Source: Niallia taxi (GTDB lineage: Bacteria; Bacillota; Bacilli; Bacillales; Cytobacillaceae). Taken from it: a stretch of 64,000 nucleotides of DNA. Made by a program: the position numbers and the translations under genes. Location of the stretch: assembly GCF_004005475.1 (NCBI RefSeq), contig NZ_RZTZ01000003.1, positions 124,001 to 188,000 of the forward strand, in the 5' to 3' direction. This document shows positions 1 to 8,004 of this stretch, piece by piece. The first letter of the stretch is position 1. Every line of letters starts with the position of its first letter. Below the pieces are notes generated by a model. It did not search any database. It saw nothing but the letters and a program-made list of their open reading frames with translations, and was not told where the DNA came from.

Positions 1-701
1 ATGGTGAGGTAGAACTGAGTGTTGTCGAGACAGACGAAAGCATTGCCAAAACCATTGTAAAAGCAGGGGGAATGATTGCTTCTAGAAAAGGCGTCAATGT
101 GCCTGGCACCTCATTATCCTTGCCTGCCATAACAGAAAAGGATAAAAGTGATATTGAGTTTCTTTTGAAGCATCATGTTGATATTATTGCATGCTCCTTT
201 ATTCGGCAGGCTGTCCATTTACAGCATATTAAAGAATATATCAGCCATTTCACCAATACGCCGCCAAAGCTGATGGCAAAGATTGAGACTTTGGAGGCAG
301 TCACAGCATTTACTGATATTTGTGAAGAAGCGGATGCGATTATGCTTGCAAGGGGCGACTTAGGGGTAGAACTACCTTTCTACTGGATTCCTATGCTGCA
401 AAAAGCGATGCTTGCCGAATGTGCAAACAGAGAAAAATTTGTAGTGACTGCTACCCAAATGCTCCAATCAATGACAGAAAACGCTGTACCTACAAGGGCA
501 GAAGTAACCGATGTTTTTCAAGCGGTTCAAGACGGTACAAATGCGGTTATGCTGTCAGCGGAAAGTGCAGTCGGAAAACACCCTCTTGAAAGCATGGAGG
601 TACTTGCAAAAACCGCTGCTGTTTCCGAACGCTTTAAAGAAACTGTTCCCTTTGACCTCAGCAGTATAGTTGCGGCGATTCAAACAGAAATATCATCCTA
701 G
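1..701 (+). CDS. Pyruvate kinase-like protein, 5' end outside window, no C-terminal domain
   Basis: The reading frame is open from the first bases of the window, so the true start lies upstream. The visible part matches the second half of the pyruvate kinase TIM barrel. It shows the MAKIET lysine strand, the LARGDLGVE loop that binds metal and phosphate, the TATQML segment, and the PTRAEVTDV helix with NAVMLSAESA. Pyruvate kinase converts phosphoenolpyruvate and ADP to pyruvate and ATP. Usual Bacillus Pyk continues for well over 100 residues after this point, with an allosteric domain and a PEP-utiliser-like domain. Here the frame stops about 30 residues after the barrel (ending IQTEISS) and the next gene is on the other strand. 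It is therefore probably a short paralogue or an enzyme without allosteric control. The family is secure; whether this is the main glycolytic enzyme is unknown. Confidence 0.85.
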   Translation, partial: GEVELSVVETDESIAKTIVKAGGMIASRKGVNVPGTSLSLPAITEKDKSDIEFLLKHHVDIIACSFIRQAVHLQHIKEYISHFTNTPPKLMAKIETLEAVTAFTDICEEADAIMLARGDLGVELPFYWIPMLQKAMLAECANREKFVVTATQMLQSMTENAVPTRAEVTDVFQAVQDGTNAVMLSAESAVGKHPLESMEVLAKTAAVSERFKETVPFDLSSIVAAIQTEISS

Positions 702-703
702 TA

Positions 704-727
704 AATGCTGGTGAAAACCCTCCCAGC
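704..727. terminator. Possible hairpin between convergent genes
   Basis: TGCTGG and CCCAGCA form a short stem between the end of the pyruvate kinase-like gene and the end of the convergent esterase gene. There is no clear T run on either side, so termination is only a guess from the position. Confidence 0.3.
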
Positions 728-732
728 ACTTA

Positions 733-1503
733 CTATTGCCTTCTTATTGGCAGCCATTCAAGTACATCTTGAATCTTCCTGTCCCAGTAACCCCATTCGT
801 GTACACCTTGGCTAAACTCATACGTATAATCAATGGCAGTCTGTTCACAAGCCTGTTTAAAGCGCTTATTATCCTCAAAAAGGAAATCCTCTGTTCCACA
901 GCATTGGTAAAGAGAAGGCTTCACCTGACGATTTTCCACTTTATTTATAAGGGAAAATAAGTCATGCTCTGTCCCTAAAATACTTTCATCGCCAAAGATG
1001 AGTCTGAAGAGATCTCCTTCTGCTCTATCCTTAAGTGTTTCCACATCCATTGCTCCAGATAGACTTGCTGCCGCAATAAAATCATCTGGTTTATTCAAAG
1101 CCCATTTAAATGCTCCATATCCCCCCATTGAAAGCCCTGCAACAAAGTTATCCTCTCTTTTTGACGATAATGGGAAAAAGGATCTTGCGACACTTGGCAA
1201 TTCCTCTGTCAGGAAGGTCCAATATTTGTTGCCATATGCCATATTTGTATAGAAGCTCCTGTCAACCTGGGGCATAACAACTGCTAAGCCTAAAGGAGCA
1301 GCATATCTTTCAATGGATGTTCTTCTTGTCCAAATTGTATGATCATCACTTAGACCATGCAGCAGATAAAGTGTTTGATGCTTTTCTCCACTAGCATTGT
1401 TCTTCATCCCAATTTGCAAGTTTGTTTGCTGTGGCAGAATTACTGTCATAGAAGTACTTAATTGCAGGCTTTCAGAAAAAAAATCACATTTAATTAATGC
1501 CAT
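733..1503 (-). CDS. Alpha/beta-hydrolase esterase, EstA / esterase D type
   Basis: A soluble serine esterase of about 256 aa, most like lactococcal tributyrin esterase EstA and the S-formylglutathione hydrolase/esterase D family. The oxyanion region is LYLLHG (45-50). The nucleophile elbow is GLSMGG with Ser125, and Asp206 (GTEDFLF) and His235 (GVHEWGYW) complete the likely triad. It probably hydrolyses short-chain acyl or aryl esters; the natural substrate cannot be read from sequence. The frame opens upstream at 1545, but the ATG at 1503 is preceded by GGGGGAG at a good distance, and the protein begins MALIKCDFF as is usual for the family. It is a lone gene on the minus strand, convergent with the pyruvate kinase-like gene. 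Confidence 0.85.
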   Translation of the reverse strand: MALIKCDFFSESLQLSTSMTVILPQQTNLQIGMKNNASGEKHQTLYLLHGLSDDHTIWTRRTSIERYAAPLGLAVVMPQVDRSFYTNMAYGNKYWTFLTEELPSVARSFFPLSSKREDNFVAGLSMGGYGAFKWALNKPDDFIAAASLSGAMDVETLKDRAEGDLFRLIFGDESILGTEHDLFSLINKVENRQVKPSLYQCCGTEDFLFEDNKRFKQACEQTAIDYTYEFSQGVHEWGYWDRKIQDVLEWLPIRRQ

Positions 1504-1671
1504 TTCGACTTGCTCCCCCTTTATTTTTAAAACGCTTTCATACAATTAAATTATATTCGTTTTTTCTCTTATTGGATAACAATCTGCTTGGCAGGAATAC
1601 TTTATAGACATATTTCTCCTTCTTTTGCAAAAACTATAGGGAATCTTCCTGTTTATGAAGGAGAGTGAATC

Positions 1672-2211
1672 GTGAATATTAATTGGTATATATTAATTGC
1701 GGCTATTTTATTAGGCTTGGCAGGAAACATTGCCATACTGCGAAGAAGGTTCCCTTTTTACCAAACAACCTTGCTTATTCATTTTGCCCTTTCCATCCTG
1801 CTCTGTCTGTTCTTTTATTACAACGGGTTTTATCGTTATGCACTTCCAGTGGTGTTTATTCTGCCAGCAGTGGTTATTAATTTTGGTCTTTTTATTGCTT
1901 TTTTAATTCGTTTCGAACCGACTAAGGATACTTTTCGTTTCTATTTTGTGTTTATTTCATGGACCTTCAGTTTGGAAATTATCTTAGAGCATCTTGGATT
2001 TATCCGCTTTCGAAATGGCTGGGACTATTGGGATTCTTACAGTCTTTATTGGATTTATGCACGAACATTCACCTACATTGGCAAGCACACTGTTCCCCTT
2101 GAAGGACGAACTCCAATCAAGTTAACGAAAAGGAGCAATCTCCTCTTATTTTCCATTACACTAGTTTTGTTCTTTATTGTTCTGCTTTTACTTATGAAAA
2201 CAGATTTATAA
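1672..2211 (+). CDS. Small integral membrane protein (CBO0543-like)
   Basis: A 179-aa protein with GTG start and a clear GAAGGAGAG ribosome site just upstream. Hydropathy by eye gives about five membrane segments: residues 5-22, 32-50, 55-78, 100-118 and a strongly hydrophobic C-terminal helix near 155-175. Charged RRR at 24-26 lies on the inner face after the first helix. A conserved-looking segment GWDYWDSYSLYWIYA lies between helices four and five. It resembles small multi-spanning proteins annotated as CBO0543 family in spore-forming Firmicutes, whose function is unknown. No partner gene is evident, and no catalytic motif is visible. Confidence 0.6.
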   Translation: MNINWYILIAAILLGLAGNIAILRRRFPFYQTTLLIHFALSILLCLFFYYNGFYRYALPVVFILPAVVINFGLFIAFLIRFEPTKDTFRFYFVFISWTFSLEIILEHLGFIRFRNGWDYWDSYSLYWIYARTFTYIGKHTVPLEGRTPIKLTKRSNLLLFSITLVLFFIVLLLLMKTDL

Positions 2212-2213
2212 CA

Positions 2214-2246
2214 ACAAAAAAAGCTTGAATTCTGTTATTCAAGCTT
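2214..2246 (-). terminator. Rho-independent terminator of cdaS
   Basis: A perfect inverted repeat, AAGCTTGAAT / ATTCAAGCTT with a 6-nt loop. Read on the minus strand it is followed by a run of seven T, so it fits the end of the leftward cdaS transcript. It may also stop the convergent membrane protein gene. Confidence 0.85.
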
Positions 2247-2268
2247 TCCATAATAATGTATTAGTATG

Positions 2269-2892
2269 TTACATAAGGGCACTTGTTTGAACTGGAAAAA
2301 GCTGTCCATCAATGGAAAAAGATATTCTCCCTGTTTCCTCTGAAACAACGATGACTAAAGCATCTGATTGTTCCGTTATGCCGATAGCTGCTCTGTGTCT
2401 TGTGCCAAGCTTTTCCTTGCCATTATAAAACTTAGAGGTTGGAAAAATATTAGCAGCGGAAACAACCATATCTTTATCGATAAGAACTCCCCCATCATGG
2501 AGCGGATTTCCTGGATAAAAAATTGCTTCAAGCAGGTTAGATGACAATTGGGCATGCAGCGGGACACCTGAGTGAACGAATGTCTCAAGGCTATCCTGTC
2601 TTTTAATGGCAATCAGAGCACCGTGCCGCTTTTCCGAAAAATGCTGGGCAGAAACCGTGAGCATTTCCATATAGTCTGTAAATGGTTCAAGGTAGGATTG
2701 TAAGTAATAAGATGCTGCAAAGCTATGAATGCCTTTAAACTGCTTGTTCATTTTCTCAAAATCATTTAAAACACAGCAATCTTTCTCAGCGATAGACTCA
2801 TATAAGCCCTGGATATTTGCCATAAGTAATTGCAAATCTGCCTTCAGCTGATTTTTGATAAAGATTGGCATATTCCCTTCTTCAACAGACAA
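2269..2892 (-). CDS. cdaS: Spore-type diadenylate cyclase CdaS
   Basis: The enzyme joins two ATP into the second messenger cyclic di-AMP. It is 207 aa, the size of B. subtilis CdaS (YojJ). The N-terminal 75 residues form the helical region found only in CdaS, which is autoinhibitory in the characterised homologue. The DAC domain follows, with the hallmark DGG motif (133-135, LHDGGVLI) and RHR motif (165-167, GTRHRAAIG). The start is TTG at 2892, placed 7-8 nt after AAGGAG; an internal ATG seven codons later has a weaker site. The gene stands alone, and a possible sigma-G-type promoter lies upstream. In B. subtilis this paralogue is made in the forespore and affects germination. Confidence 0.92.
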   Translation of the reverse strand: MSVEEGNMPIFIKNQLKADLQLLMANIQGLYESIAEKDCCVLNDFEKMNKQFKGIHSFAASYYLQSYLEPFTDYMEMLTVSAQHFSEKRHGALIAIKRQDSLETFVHSGVPLHAQLSSNLLEAIFYPGNPLHDGGVLIDKDMVVSAANIFPTSKFYNGKEKLGTRHRAAIGITEQSDALVIVVSEETGRISFSIDGQLFPVQTSALM

Positions 2893-2926
2893 GCTAACAC
2901 TCCTTTTCTTAGCTCTCCTTTTTCTT

Positions 2927-2957
2927 TACTATTTCCAAGCCAAACCTTTTCTATACA
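2927..2957 (-). promoter_or_regulatory. Possible sigma-G-type promoter of cdaS
   Basis: On the minus strand, TGTATA at 2957-2952 and AATAGTA at 2933-2927 are separated by 18 bp. These resemble the sigma-G boxes TGAATA and CATACTA (5/6 and 5/7 by my count). Forespore expression is known for cdaS in B. subtilis, which supports but does not prove this reading. Confidence 0.4.
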
Positions 2958-3093
2958 GCAATTACCTGCTTCGTAATGAAAATGACAGACAATGCAACAT
3001 AAGGATTTTTTCCTTTTTATGAAGGAATTTCCAACCTATTAGCGAATGGTAAACTTAGACACAAATGACACCACTTTAGAGGGGTTGAGAATA

Positions 3094-3663
3094 TTGCAAT
3101 GGAAGAAAATGATATTTTGGCTTATTGGAATAATCGTTGGAGTAGGGGGGCTTACTGCCTCTGTTGTTTTCGCTACCCTCATATTCTTGGAAAAGGATAA
3201 ATCCTTAAATACAGACAATGACAAGCCTGCAGTCAGTGCTGCAGCTACAAAATCTGATTCTGATTCTGATTCTGAGGAAATGAGTACAGAGGCTGTGAAT
3301 GAACCTGTCGACAAAAGCATTGTCACTTTAGCAGATGGTTCAAGCGGGCATGATTTCATCTCGAAGTGGCATGACTTCTATAATGATACATTAGGGTGGG
3401 GCAGATTAGAAACAACTGATTATGCAAAACAGCAGGAAGCTGCTGAAAGCATTTTGTCCCAAGCAGAGAATATTGTAATTGATGACAGTAACATTGCCTC
3501 TGATTTAGAACATATTAAAGAAGCTGCCAAGCTTGTGGCAGCAGCTGATAATCGGGATGCAATGCGCAGCCTCCACCGTTATTTCCACGATTTAGACATT
3601 TATTTTAATGGCTATGATTATAACCAGACATTCGGTGTGACTGAATTTGTAGGAGAAGACTGA
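3094..3663 (+). CDS. Membrane-anchored extracytoplasmic protein, unknown function
   Basis: About 189 aa from the TTG at 3094, which follows AGAGGGG at good spacing. An in-frame ATG at 3046 has no ribosome site. The N-terminus is a single membrane anchor (KKMIFWLIGIIVGVGGL and following), then a linker rich in Ser, Asp and Glu with an SDSDSDSEE tract. A helical C-terminal domain of about 100 residues follows and contains two Tyr/Trp/Phe-rich patches (SKWHDFYNDTLGW and HRYFHDLDIYFNGYDYNQTFG). The likely topology is N-in with the globular part outside. I do not recognise the family. The gene ends 9 bp before the convergent nos stop codon with no clear terminator between them. Confidence 0.65.
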   Translation: MQWKKMIFWLIGIIVGVGGLTASVVFATLIFLEKDKSLNTDNDKPAVSAAATKSDSDSDSEEMSTEAVNEPVDKSIVTLADGSSGHDFISKWHDFYNDTLGWGRLETTDYAKQQEAAESILSQAENIVIDDSNIASDLEHIKEAAKLVAAADNRDAMRSLHRYFHDLDIYFNGYDYNQTFGVTEFVGED

Positions 3664-3672
3664 CAAAATCCA

Positions 3673-4770
3673 TTAATTGCTTTTACGTTTAAAAAAATTC
3701 GGCTTCTTAATATCATTGTTATATCGCTGATGAAAGATATGGGTTGCTGCAGGAGACAACGGCGGAATTAGCCATGCCCAATTCCCTGTTACTTCCCTGC
3801 CTGCTTCCTGCTCCTTTCCTTCGAAAATTTTGAACTGCTGTGCCGCCGTATGGTGGTCAACGATTGTTACACCAGCATTTCGGAAGGATTCCAATACAGC
3901 AATATTGAGCTCAACAAGCGCTTTGTCCTTCCACAATGAAGATGCTTTGTTTGTTTGCAGACCCAATGCTTCGCCAATTGCAGGAAGCAAGTTATAACGA
4001 TTCTCGTCTGCAAGATTTCTTGCCCCGATTTCAGTTCCCATATACCACCCGTTAAACGGAGCTGCTGTATAGGAAACACCGCCAATTTCTAGCCTCATAC
4101 TCGAGATAATCGGAACAGCATACCATTTCAGCTCCAAATCCTTAAACCATTCATATTCAGGATGACGAATCGGCACCTCTAAAATCAATTCCTCCGGTAT
4201 ATTAAAAAGCACGGGATCATTTTGATTAATTTGCACAACGAGCGGCAGGACATCAAAGTTCGTACCTTTCCCCTTCCATCCTAACGTCTGACAATATTCA
4301 GTAAACGCCAGAGAATCAGGATCTCCAAGAATACCGAACTCTGTTTTATAGCCAGCATAGCGAAGCAATTGATGATTCAGAATCTGGACAGAATTTTCGT
4401 CACTCTCTTGCGGAAAAACTGTTATTGTCGGTCTTATCTTACCGCCGTTTGTCGCATATTCAATATGCTCTAATAAGGATTTTCCTATTTCTTCCTCTGT
4501 TGCAATAGTCCTTTTGTCGATGACATGGAGATTTTTCCAAAACAATCTGCCGATACAGCGATTGCTGTTTCTCCATGCTAGCATCGCTCCATAAGCCAGC
4601 TCCTCATATGTATGCTCATACGTCCCAGACCTTGCAATTTGTTCCTTAATTTCGGCCAACCTAGATTCTACTTGGTCTGCTTTATCCCATTCTGTGTAGC
4701 ATAACTGAATGAACATGGAGGCTTCTGCTAATAAATTGTCTTCCAAATGAAATCCCTTCTTACTAGTCAT
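3673..4770 (-). CDS. nos: Bacterial nitric oxide synthase, oxygenase domain
   Basis: A 365-aa protein equivalent to the oxygenase half of animal NOS, as in other bacilli. It oxidises L-arginine to nitric oxide and citrulline, using haem, a folate or pterin cofactor, and electrons from general flavodoxins, since no reductase domain is attached. The proximal haem ligand is Cys72 in WRNSNRCIGR. The arginine-binding Glu lies in GWYMGTEIGARNL, and the C-terminal WAWLIPPLSPAATHIFHQRY segment matches the family. Bacterial NO is reported to protect against oxidative stress and antibiotics. The gene follows the aldehyde dehydrogenase by 35 bp, so the two may share a transcript. Its own ribosome site is weak, which suggests translational coupling or low expression. 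Confidence 0.95.
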   Translation of the reverse strand: MTSKKGFHLEDNLLAEASMFIQLCYTEWDKADQVESRLAEIKEQIARSGTYEHTYEELAYGAMLAWRNSNRCIGRLFWKNLHVIDKRTIATEEEIGKSLLEHIEYATNGGKIRPTITVFPQESDENSVQILNHQLLRYAGYKTEFGILGDPDSLAFTEYCQTLGWKGKGTNFDVLPLVVQINQNDPVLFNIPEELILEVPIRHPEYEWFKDLELKWYAVPIISSMRLEIGGVSYTAAPFNGWYMGTEIGARNLADENRYNLLPAIGEALGLQTNKASSLWKDKALVELNIAVLESFRNAGVTIVDHHTAAQQFKIFEGKEQEAGREVTGNWAWLIPPLSPAATHIFHQRYNNDIKKPNFFKRKSN

Positions 4771-4805
4771 TTTTCTTTATCTTATCATAGTCTTAATAAA
4801 ATAAA

Positions 4806-6200
4806 TCATTTCAGGAATCTACGAACAAGCGCAAGCTTCTTGTCTGTATACGGAGGAAAAAGCTCTGTAATTTTTAACCCTTTCCCCCTTTTCAGTACAC
4901 TCCTTTTATGAGAAAAAGCAGCAAAGCTGTAAATCCCATGATAAGAGCCCATCCCAGATGTGCCAATGCCGCCAAATGGAAGCGCTGGATTAGCCAAATG
5001 GGTAAGGGTATCATTGATGCTAACTCCGCCTGATGAAATAGATTTAAGCCAATATTCTTCCATTTCCTTAGAGGCTGTAAAAATATACATCGCTAAGGGC
5101 TTAGTCATTTTAGTCACTTTTTTTACTACATCCTGTTTGTCAGTATATCCAATAATCGGCAGAATTGGACCGAAAATCTCATCCTCCATGGAAGGTCCAT
5201 CCCAATCTGCCTGAATTAAAGCAGGCTCCAAAAAGCGCTGGTCTGTCTTGCTTTTCCCGCCATACAGAATATTTCCTTCCTCTGCTTCGATAATTTTTAC
5301 AAGTCTTGCAAAATGCCTATCATTTACGATTCTTCCAAAATACTCGCTTTTTTCGACTGACTCTCCATAAAAACGGCCTATTGCTGCTTTCATTTCTTCA
5401 ATCAGCTTTTCTTTTATGCTTTCATGTACAACAACATAATCTGGTGCCACACATGTTTGGCCAGCATTGACTGTTTTCCCCCAGACAATTCTGCTCGCTG
5501 CAAGTTGAATATCTGCTGATTCATCGACAAATGCTGGACTTTTCCCGCCTAATTCCAGGGTAACAGGGATTAGATTTTCTGCGGCTGCCTTCATGACAAG
5601 CTTTCCTACAGCAGGGCTTCCTGTAAAAAAGATATTGTCAAACCTTCCTTGGAGCAGCGCCTTATTCGTTTCGACTCCTCCCTCTACCGCGCGCACAAAT
5701 GCTGGTTCAAATGTAGCTGAAATCATCGAAGCTACTGCTTTTGATGTTTCTGGCACAAGCTCAGAAGGCTTTAAGACAGCACAGTTTCCAGCGGCGATTG
5801 CACCGATTAATGGTTCAATCAAAAGCTGAAGCGGATAGTTAAAAGGTCCAATTATCAAAACTGTTCCGTATGGCTCATGACGGATAAAGCTTTTAGCTGG
5901 ATATAGCGCCAAAGGCGACCGTACCTTTTTTACCTTCATCCATTTAGAGAGATTTTTAAGCGTATATGTAATGCTTTGCAAGATAAATCCAATTTCCGTT
6001 GCATATGACTCAAAAGGATGCTTCCCTAAGTCAGTTTGCAATGCATTCATGAGGTTTTCTTCATTCTCTTGAATTGCCTTACGCAGTTTTTTCAGCTGCA
6101 CCACTCGAAATTGATAGTCTAAAGTTTGATTTGTCTCAAAGAACAGCCTGCAATCTGTCAGCATCTGCTCTACCTCGTTCAGCTGCATGTCTTTTTCCAT
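4806..6200 (-). CDS. NAD(P)-dependent aldehyde dehydrogenase, class 3 / YwdH-like
   Basis: The enzyme oxidises aldehydes, probably medium to long chain, to acids. It is about 464 aa from the ATG at 6200, which has AAAGGAG 9 nt upstream; the frame extends further but would overlap the aroD end. Visible motifs are the Rossmann entry IGPFNYPL, ELGGKSPAFV with the general-base Glu, NAGQTCVAPDYV with the catalytic Cys, and EIFGPILP. The last 30 residues (ELFPPYTDKKLALVRRFLK) have the basic tail of the class 3 / fatty aldehyde group, which may associate with the membrane. It lies upstream of nos on the same strand. The real substrate is unknown. Confidence 0.88.
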   Translation of the reverse strand: MEKDMQLNEVEQMLTDCRLFFETNQTLDYQFRVVQLKKLRKAIQENEENLMNALQTDLGKHPFESYATEIGFILQSITYTLKNLSKWMKVKKVRSPLALYPAKSFIRHEPYGTVLIIGPFNYPLQLLIEPLIGAIAAGNCAVLKPSELVPETSKAVASMISATFEPAFVRAVEGGVETNKALLQGRFDNIFFTGSPAVGKLVMKAAAENLIPVTLELGGKSPAFVDESADIQLAASRIVWGKTVNAGQTCVAPDYVVVHESIKEKLIEEMKAAIGRFYGESVEKSEYFGRIVNDRHFARLVKIIEAEEGNILYGGKSKTDQRFLEPALIQADWDGPSMEDEIFGPILPIIGYTDKQDVVKKVTKMTKPLAMYIFTASKEMEEYWLKSISSGGVSINDTLTHLANPALPFGGIGTSGMGSYHGIYSFAAFSHKRSVLKRGKGLKITELFPPYTDKKLALVRRFLK

Positions 6201-6226
6201 CTGCTTTGCTCCTTTTTTTGTATAGT

Positions 6227-6257
6227 AAAAAGGAGAATCCTGCTTGGATCTCCTTTT
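6227..6257 (-). terminator. Terminator after aroD
   Basis: On the minus strand AAAAGGAGATCC pairs with GGATTCTCCTTTT (one bulged base) around a 5-nt loop, just past the aroD stop codon and before the aldehyde dehydrogenase ribosome site. The trailing T run is short. Confidence 0.6.
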
Positions 6258-6262
6258 GTTTT

Positions 6263-7027
6263 TCATAAGCTCTCATGTAATATCGTTAATACTGTTTTCA
6301 AGTTTTTAATTGGTATTTGGCCAGGAGCAGAGGCTTTTTTTGCCGCACCAAATGTCAGCGCAGAGCCAAAGGCTTCGCCGGCAATGCGGCTGACAGAGCC
6401 TTGTCCTCCCATTGACATGGCAATAATTGGTCTGTCTGCATATTGCTCCTTCATCGTTTGGACTGCATCCAGCAATGTAATCACATCTGCCATACTTTGT
6501 GGCATGAGCGCAATCTTCGGAAGGTCTCCGCCAAGTTCCTGCGCTTTACGGAGCCGAGAAATGATTTCTTCCTTTGCCGGTGTTTTATCAAAATCATGAT
6601 TAGACACAATAACAGCAGCCTTATGGGCATGTGCAAACTCAACAAGCTCTTTCACATCTGCTTCTCTGTTAAAAAGCTCCACATCAATAATATCAGCATA
6701 GCCTGACATCGCTGCTGCCTTATTAAGGGCGATATACGCTTCCCTTTCAAGCTCTTTCTCTCCGCCTTCCTTCTTGCTTCTAAATGTGAAGACAAGAGGA
6801 ATATTGCCAATCCAGCTTCTGATACTTGCTAATGTTTGAAGCACTTCACTTTTATCATCCGCTTTTTCAAAAAAATCGACACGCCATTCGATTACATCGA
6901 CGCTTTCCGTAATCAAAACATGTGCTTCTTCCTTCAACTGGCTTGCTGTCTCTCCAATTAAGGAAGCACATATTTTCGGAATTCCCTCTCCTATTGCAAT
7001 ATCTCTTATTATTAATGGCTGAACCAT
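6263..7027 (-). CDS. aroD: Type I 3-dehydroquinate dehydratase
   Basis: The enzyme converts 3-dehydroquinate to 3-dehydroshikimate in the shikimate route to aromatic amino acids, through a Schiff base. All catalytic residues of the class I enzyme are present in 254 aa: the EWR motif at 47-49, His144 in VSNHDFD, and the Schiff-base Lys171 in LPKIALMP. The lid motif SMGGQGSVSRIAGEAFGS also matches. The gene begins 37 bp after the shikimate kinase gene on the same strand, so aroK-aroD form a small operon covering two of the later shikimate steps. Bacilli may also carry a type II enzyme; whether this one is biosynthetic or catabolic cannot be decided, but the pairing with aroK favours biosynthesis. 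Confidence 0.95.
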   Translation of the reverse strand: MVQPLIIRDIAIGEGIPKICASLIGETASQLKEEAHVLITESVDVIEWRVDFFEKADDKSEVLQTLASIRSWIGNIPLVFTFRSKKEGGEKELEREAYIALNKAAAMSGYADIIDVELFNREADVKELVEFAHAHKAAVIVSNHDFDKTPAKEEIISRLRKAQELGGDLPKIALMPQSMADVITLLDAVQTMKEQYADRPIIAMSMGGQGSVSRIAGEAFGSALTFGAAKKASAPGQIPIKNLKTVLTILHESL

Positions 7028-7064
7028 TTAAGCACCCCTATTTTTCTGTTGTGACCTTTATTAC

Positions 7065-7619
7065 TTATCTTGGCTCGTATAAATCCCATGCATATTTTAA
7101 GGAATCCACAATATAGTCTGCAACCTCTTCCATATCTTTGCTATCTGTATCAACCTTTGAATGATGGTCTGCATAAATTTCTTTTCTTTTATGATACAGC
7201 TCTTCCATATCCTCAAGCGATTTCCCCTTCAAGACAGGTCTGCTGTCAATAATTAAGCTGATTCTATCCTTCCATGATTCCCAAGAGAGATCTAAATGAA
7301 TGACAATACAATTTTCAAGACAAGCATTTTTTATTTCCTCCTGTAAAAAGGAGCCTCCGCCTAGTGACAGCACAAGAAGCTTTCTTGCACTCAGCTCTGT
7401 TACTACTTCCTTTTCCTTTTCACGAAAAGCCTTTTCTCCAACCTGCTCAAAAATCTTTGAAACAGGCATGCCGTACTCTTCTTCAATTACATGATCCACG
7501 TCTAGAAAATCGCGATATAGCCTTTTAGCAACAAGCTTTCCAATACTCGTTTTACCAACGCCCATAAAGCCAATAAACACGATGCTCTTTTCCCTTAATG
7601 GTACTCGTTTGTTTTCCAA
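7065..7619 (-). CDS. aroK: Shikimate kinase
   Basis: The enzyme phosphorylates shikimate to shikimate 3-phosphate with ATP. About 184 aa, the usual length. The Walker A loop is GFMGVGKTSIGK, followed by the shikimate-binding DVDHVIEEEYG with the conserved Asp. Next come EKAFREKE (Arg that binds shikimate), LSLGGGSFL (the conserved GGG), and DSRPVLKG in the lid. The frame can be read back to a TTG at 7667, but the TTG at 7619 is preceded by GGGGG at 7-8 nt and gives the normal N-terminus, so I chose it. It is the first gene of the aroK-aroD pair. Confidence 0.92.
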   Translation of the reverse strand: MENKRVPLREKSIVFIGFMGVGKTSIGKLVAKRLYRDFLDVDHVIEEEYGMPVSKIFEQVGEKAFREKEKEVVTELSARKLLVLSLGGGSFLQEEIKNACLENCIVIHLDLSWESWKDRISLIIDSRPVLKGKSLEDMEELYHKRKEIYADHHSKVDTDSKDMEEVADYIVDSLKYAWDLYEPR

Positions 7620-7911
7620 GGTGAAGCCCCCTATATTAATCGTGACAGTTTTAGATGTTCCGTCCAATTCTATTACTCATTATAAAATAATTATATGGCT
7701 AATCCTAGTTTAATCTTGCGAATATTCTACCACTATCATGCATAGGATGGTTGTTGGAAGAGTATTAAATAAACAGCCTATTTCTCATTCATTATGTAAT
7801 TTTCTCCTTTACTAGAAAGAAATTATTCCGTGATACTCCCATGGAAGCCTTTCCTCTACTCTTTTATAAAGGATATGGCCTTTTATTCTATTAACCATTT
7901 AAAAAAGTTAT

Positions 7912-7926
7912 TTATAATAATTATAA
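7912..7926. promoter_or_regulatory. PerR box upstream of katA
   Basis: TTATAATAATTATAA matches the 15-bp PerR consensus TTATAATNATTATAA at every position. It sits just upstream of the probable -35 element of katA. PerR is the metal-dependent peroxide repressor of bacilli, so katA is expected to be induced by hydrogen peroxide. Confidence 0.93.
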
Positions 7927-7933
7927 AATAGTA

Positions 7934-7961
7934 TTGATTTTTTAATTATAGATGATATTAT
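7934..7961 (+). promoter_or_regulatory. Probable sigma-A promoter of katA
   Basis: TTGATT at 7934-7939 and TATTAT at 7956-7961 with a 16-bp spacer, 43 bp before the katA ATG. The PerR box lies immediately upstream of the -35. Confidence 0.6.
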
Positions 7962-8004
7962 AAAGTACATAAGATAAAGAACAAATAAATTATGAGGTGA
8001 TTGC

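Larger units (their letters stand above)
7620..8004. other. Gene-free regulatory region between aroK and katA
   Basis: An AT-rich divergent region. The katA side holds the PerR box and promoter listed separately. I see no further gene. The aroK promoter must lie here too, but no clear -35/-10 pair stands out to me. Confidence 0.6.

Noticed and set aside
701-733. Frameshift removing the pyruvate kinase C-terminus
   Set aside because: No trace of the missing domain is found in any frame downstream; the space is immediately taken by the convergent esterase gene. A genuine short form is simpler.
4806-6266. Longer aldehyde dehydrogenase starting at 6266
   Set aside because: The extra N-terminus would cover the aroD stop codon and terminator; ATG 6200 has a clear AAAGGAG.
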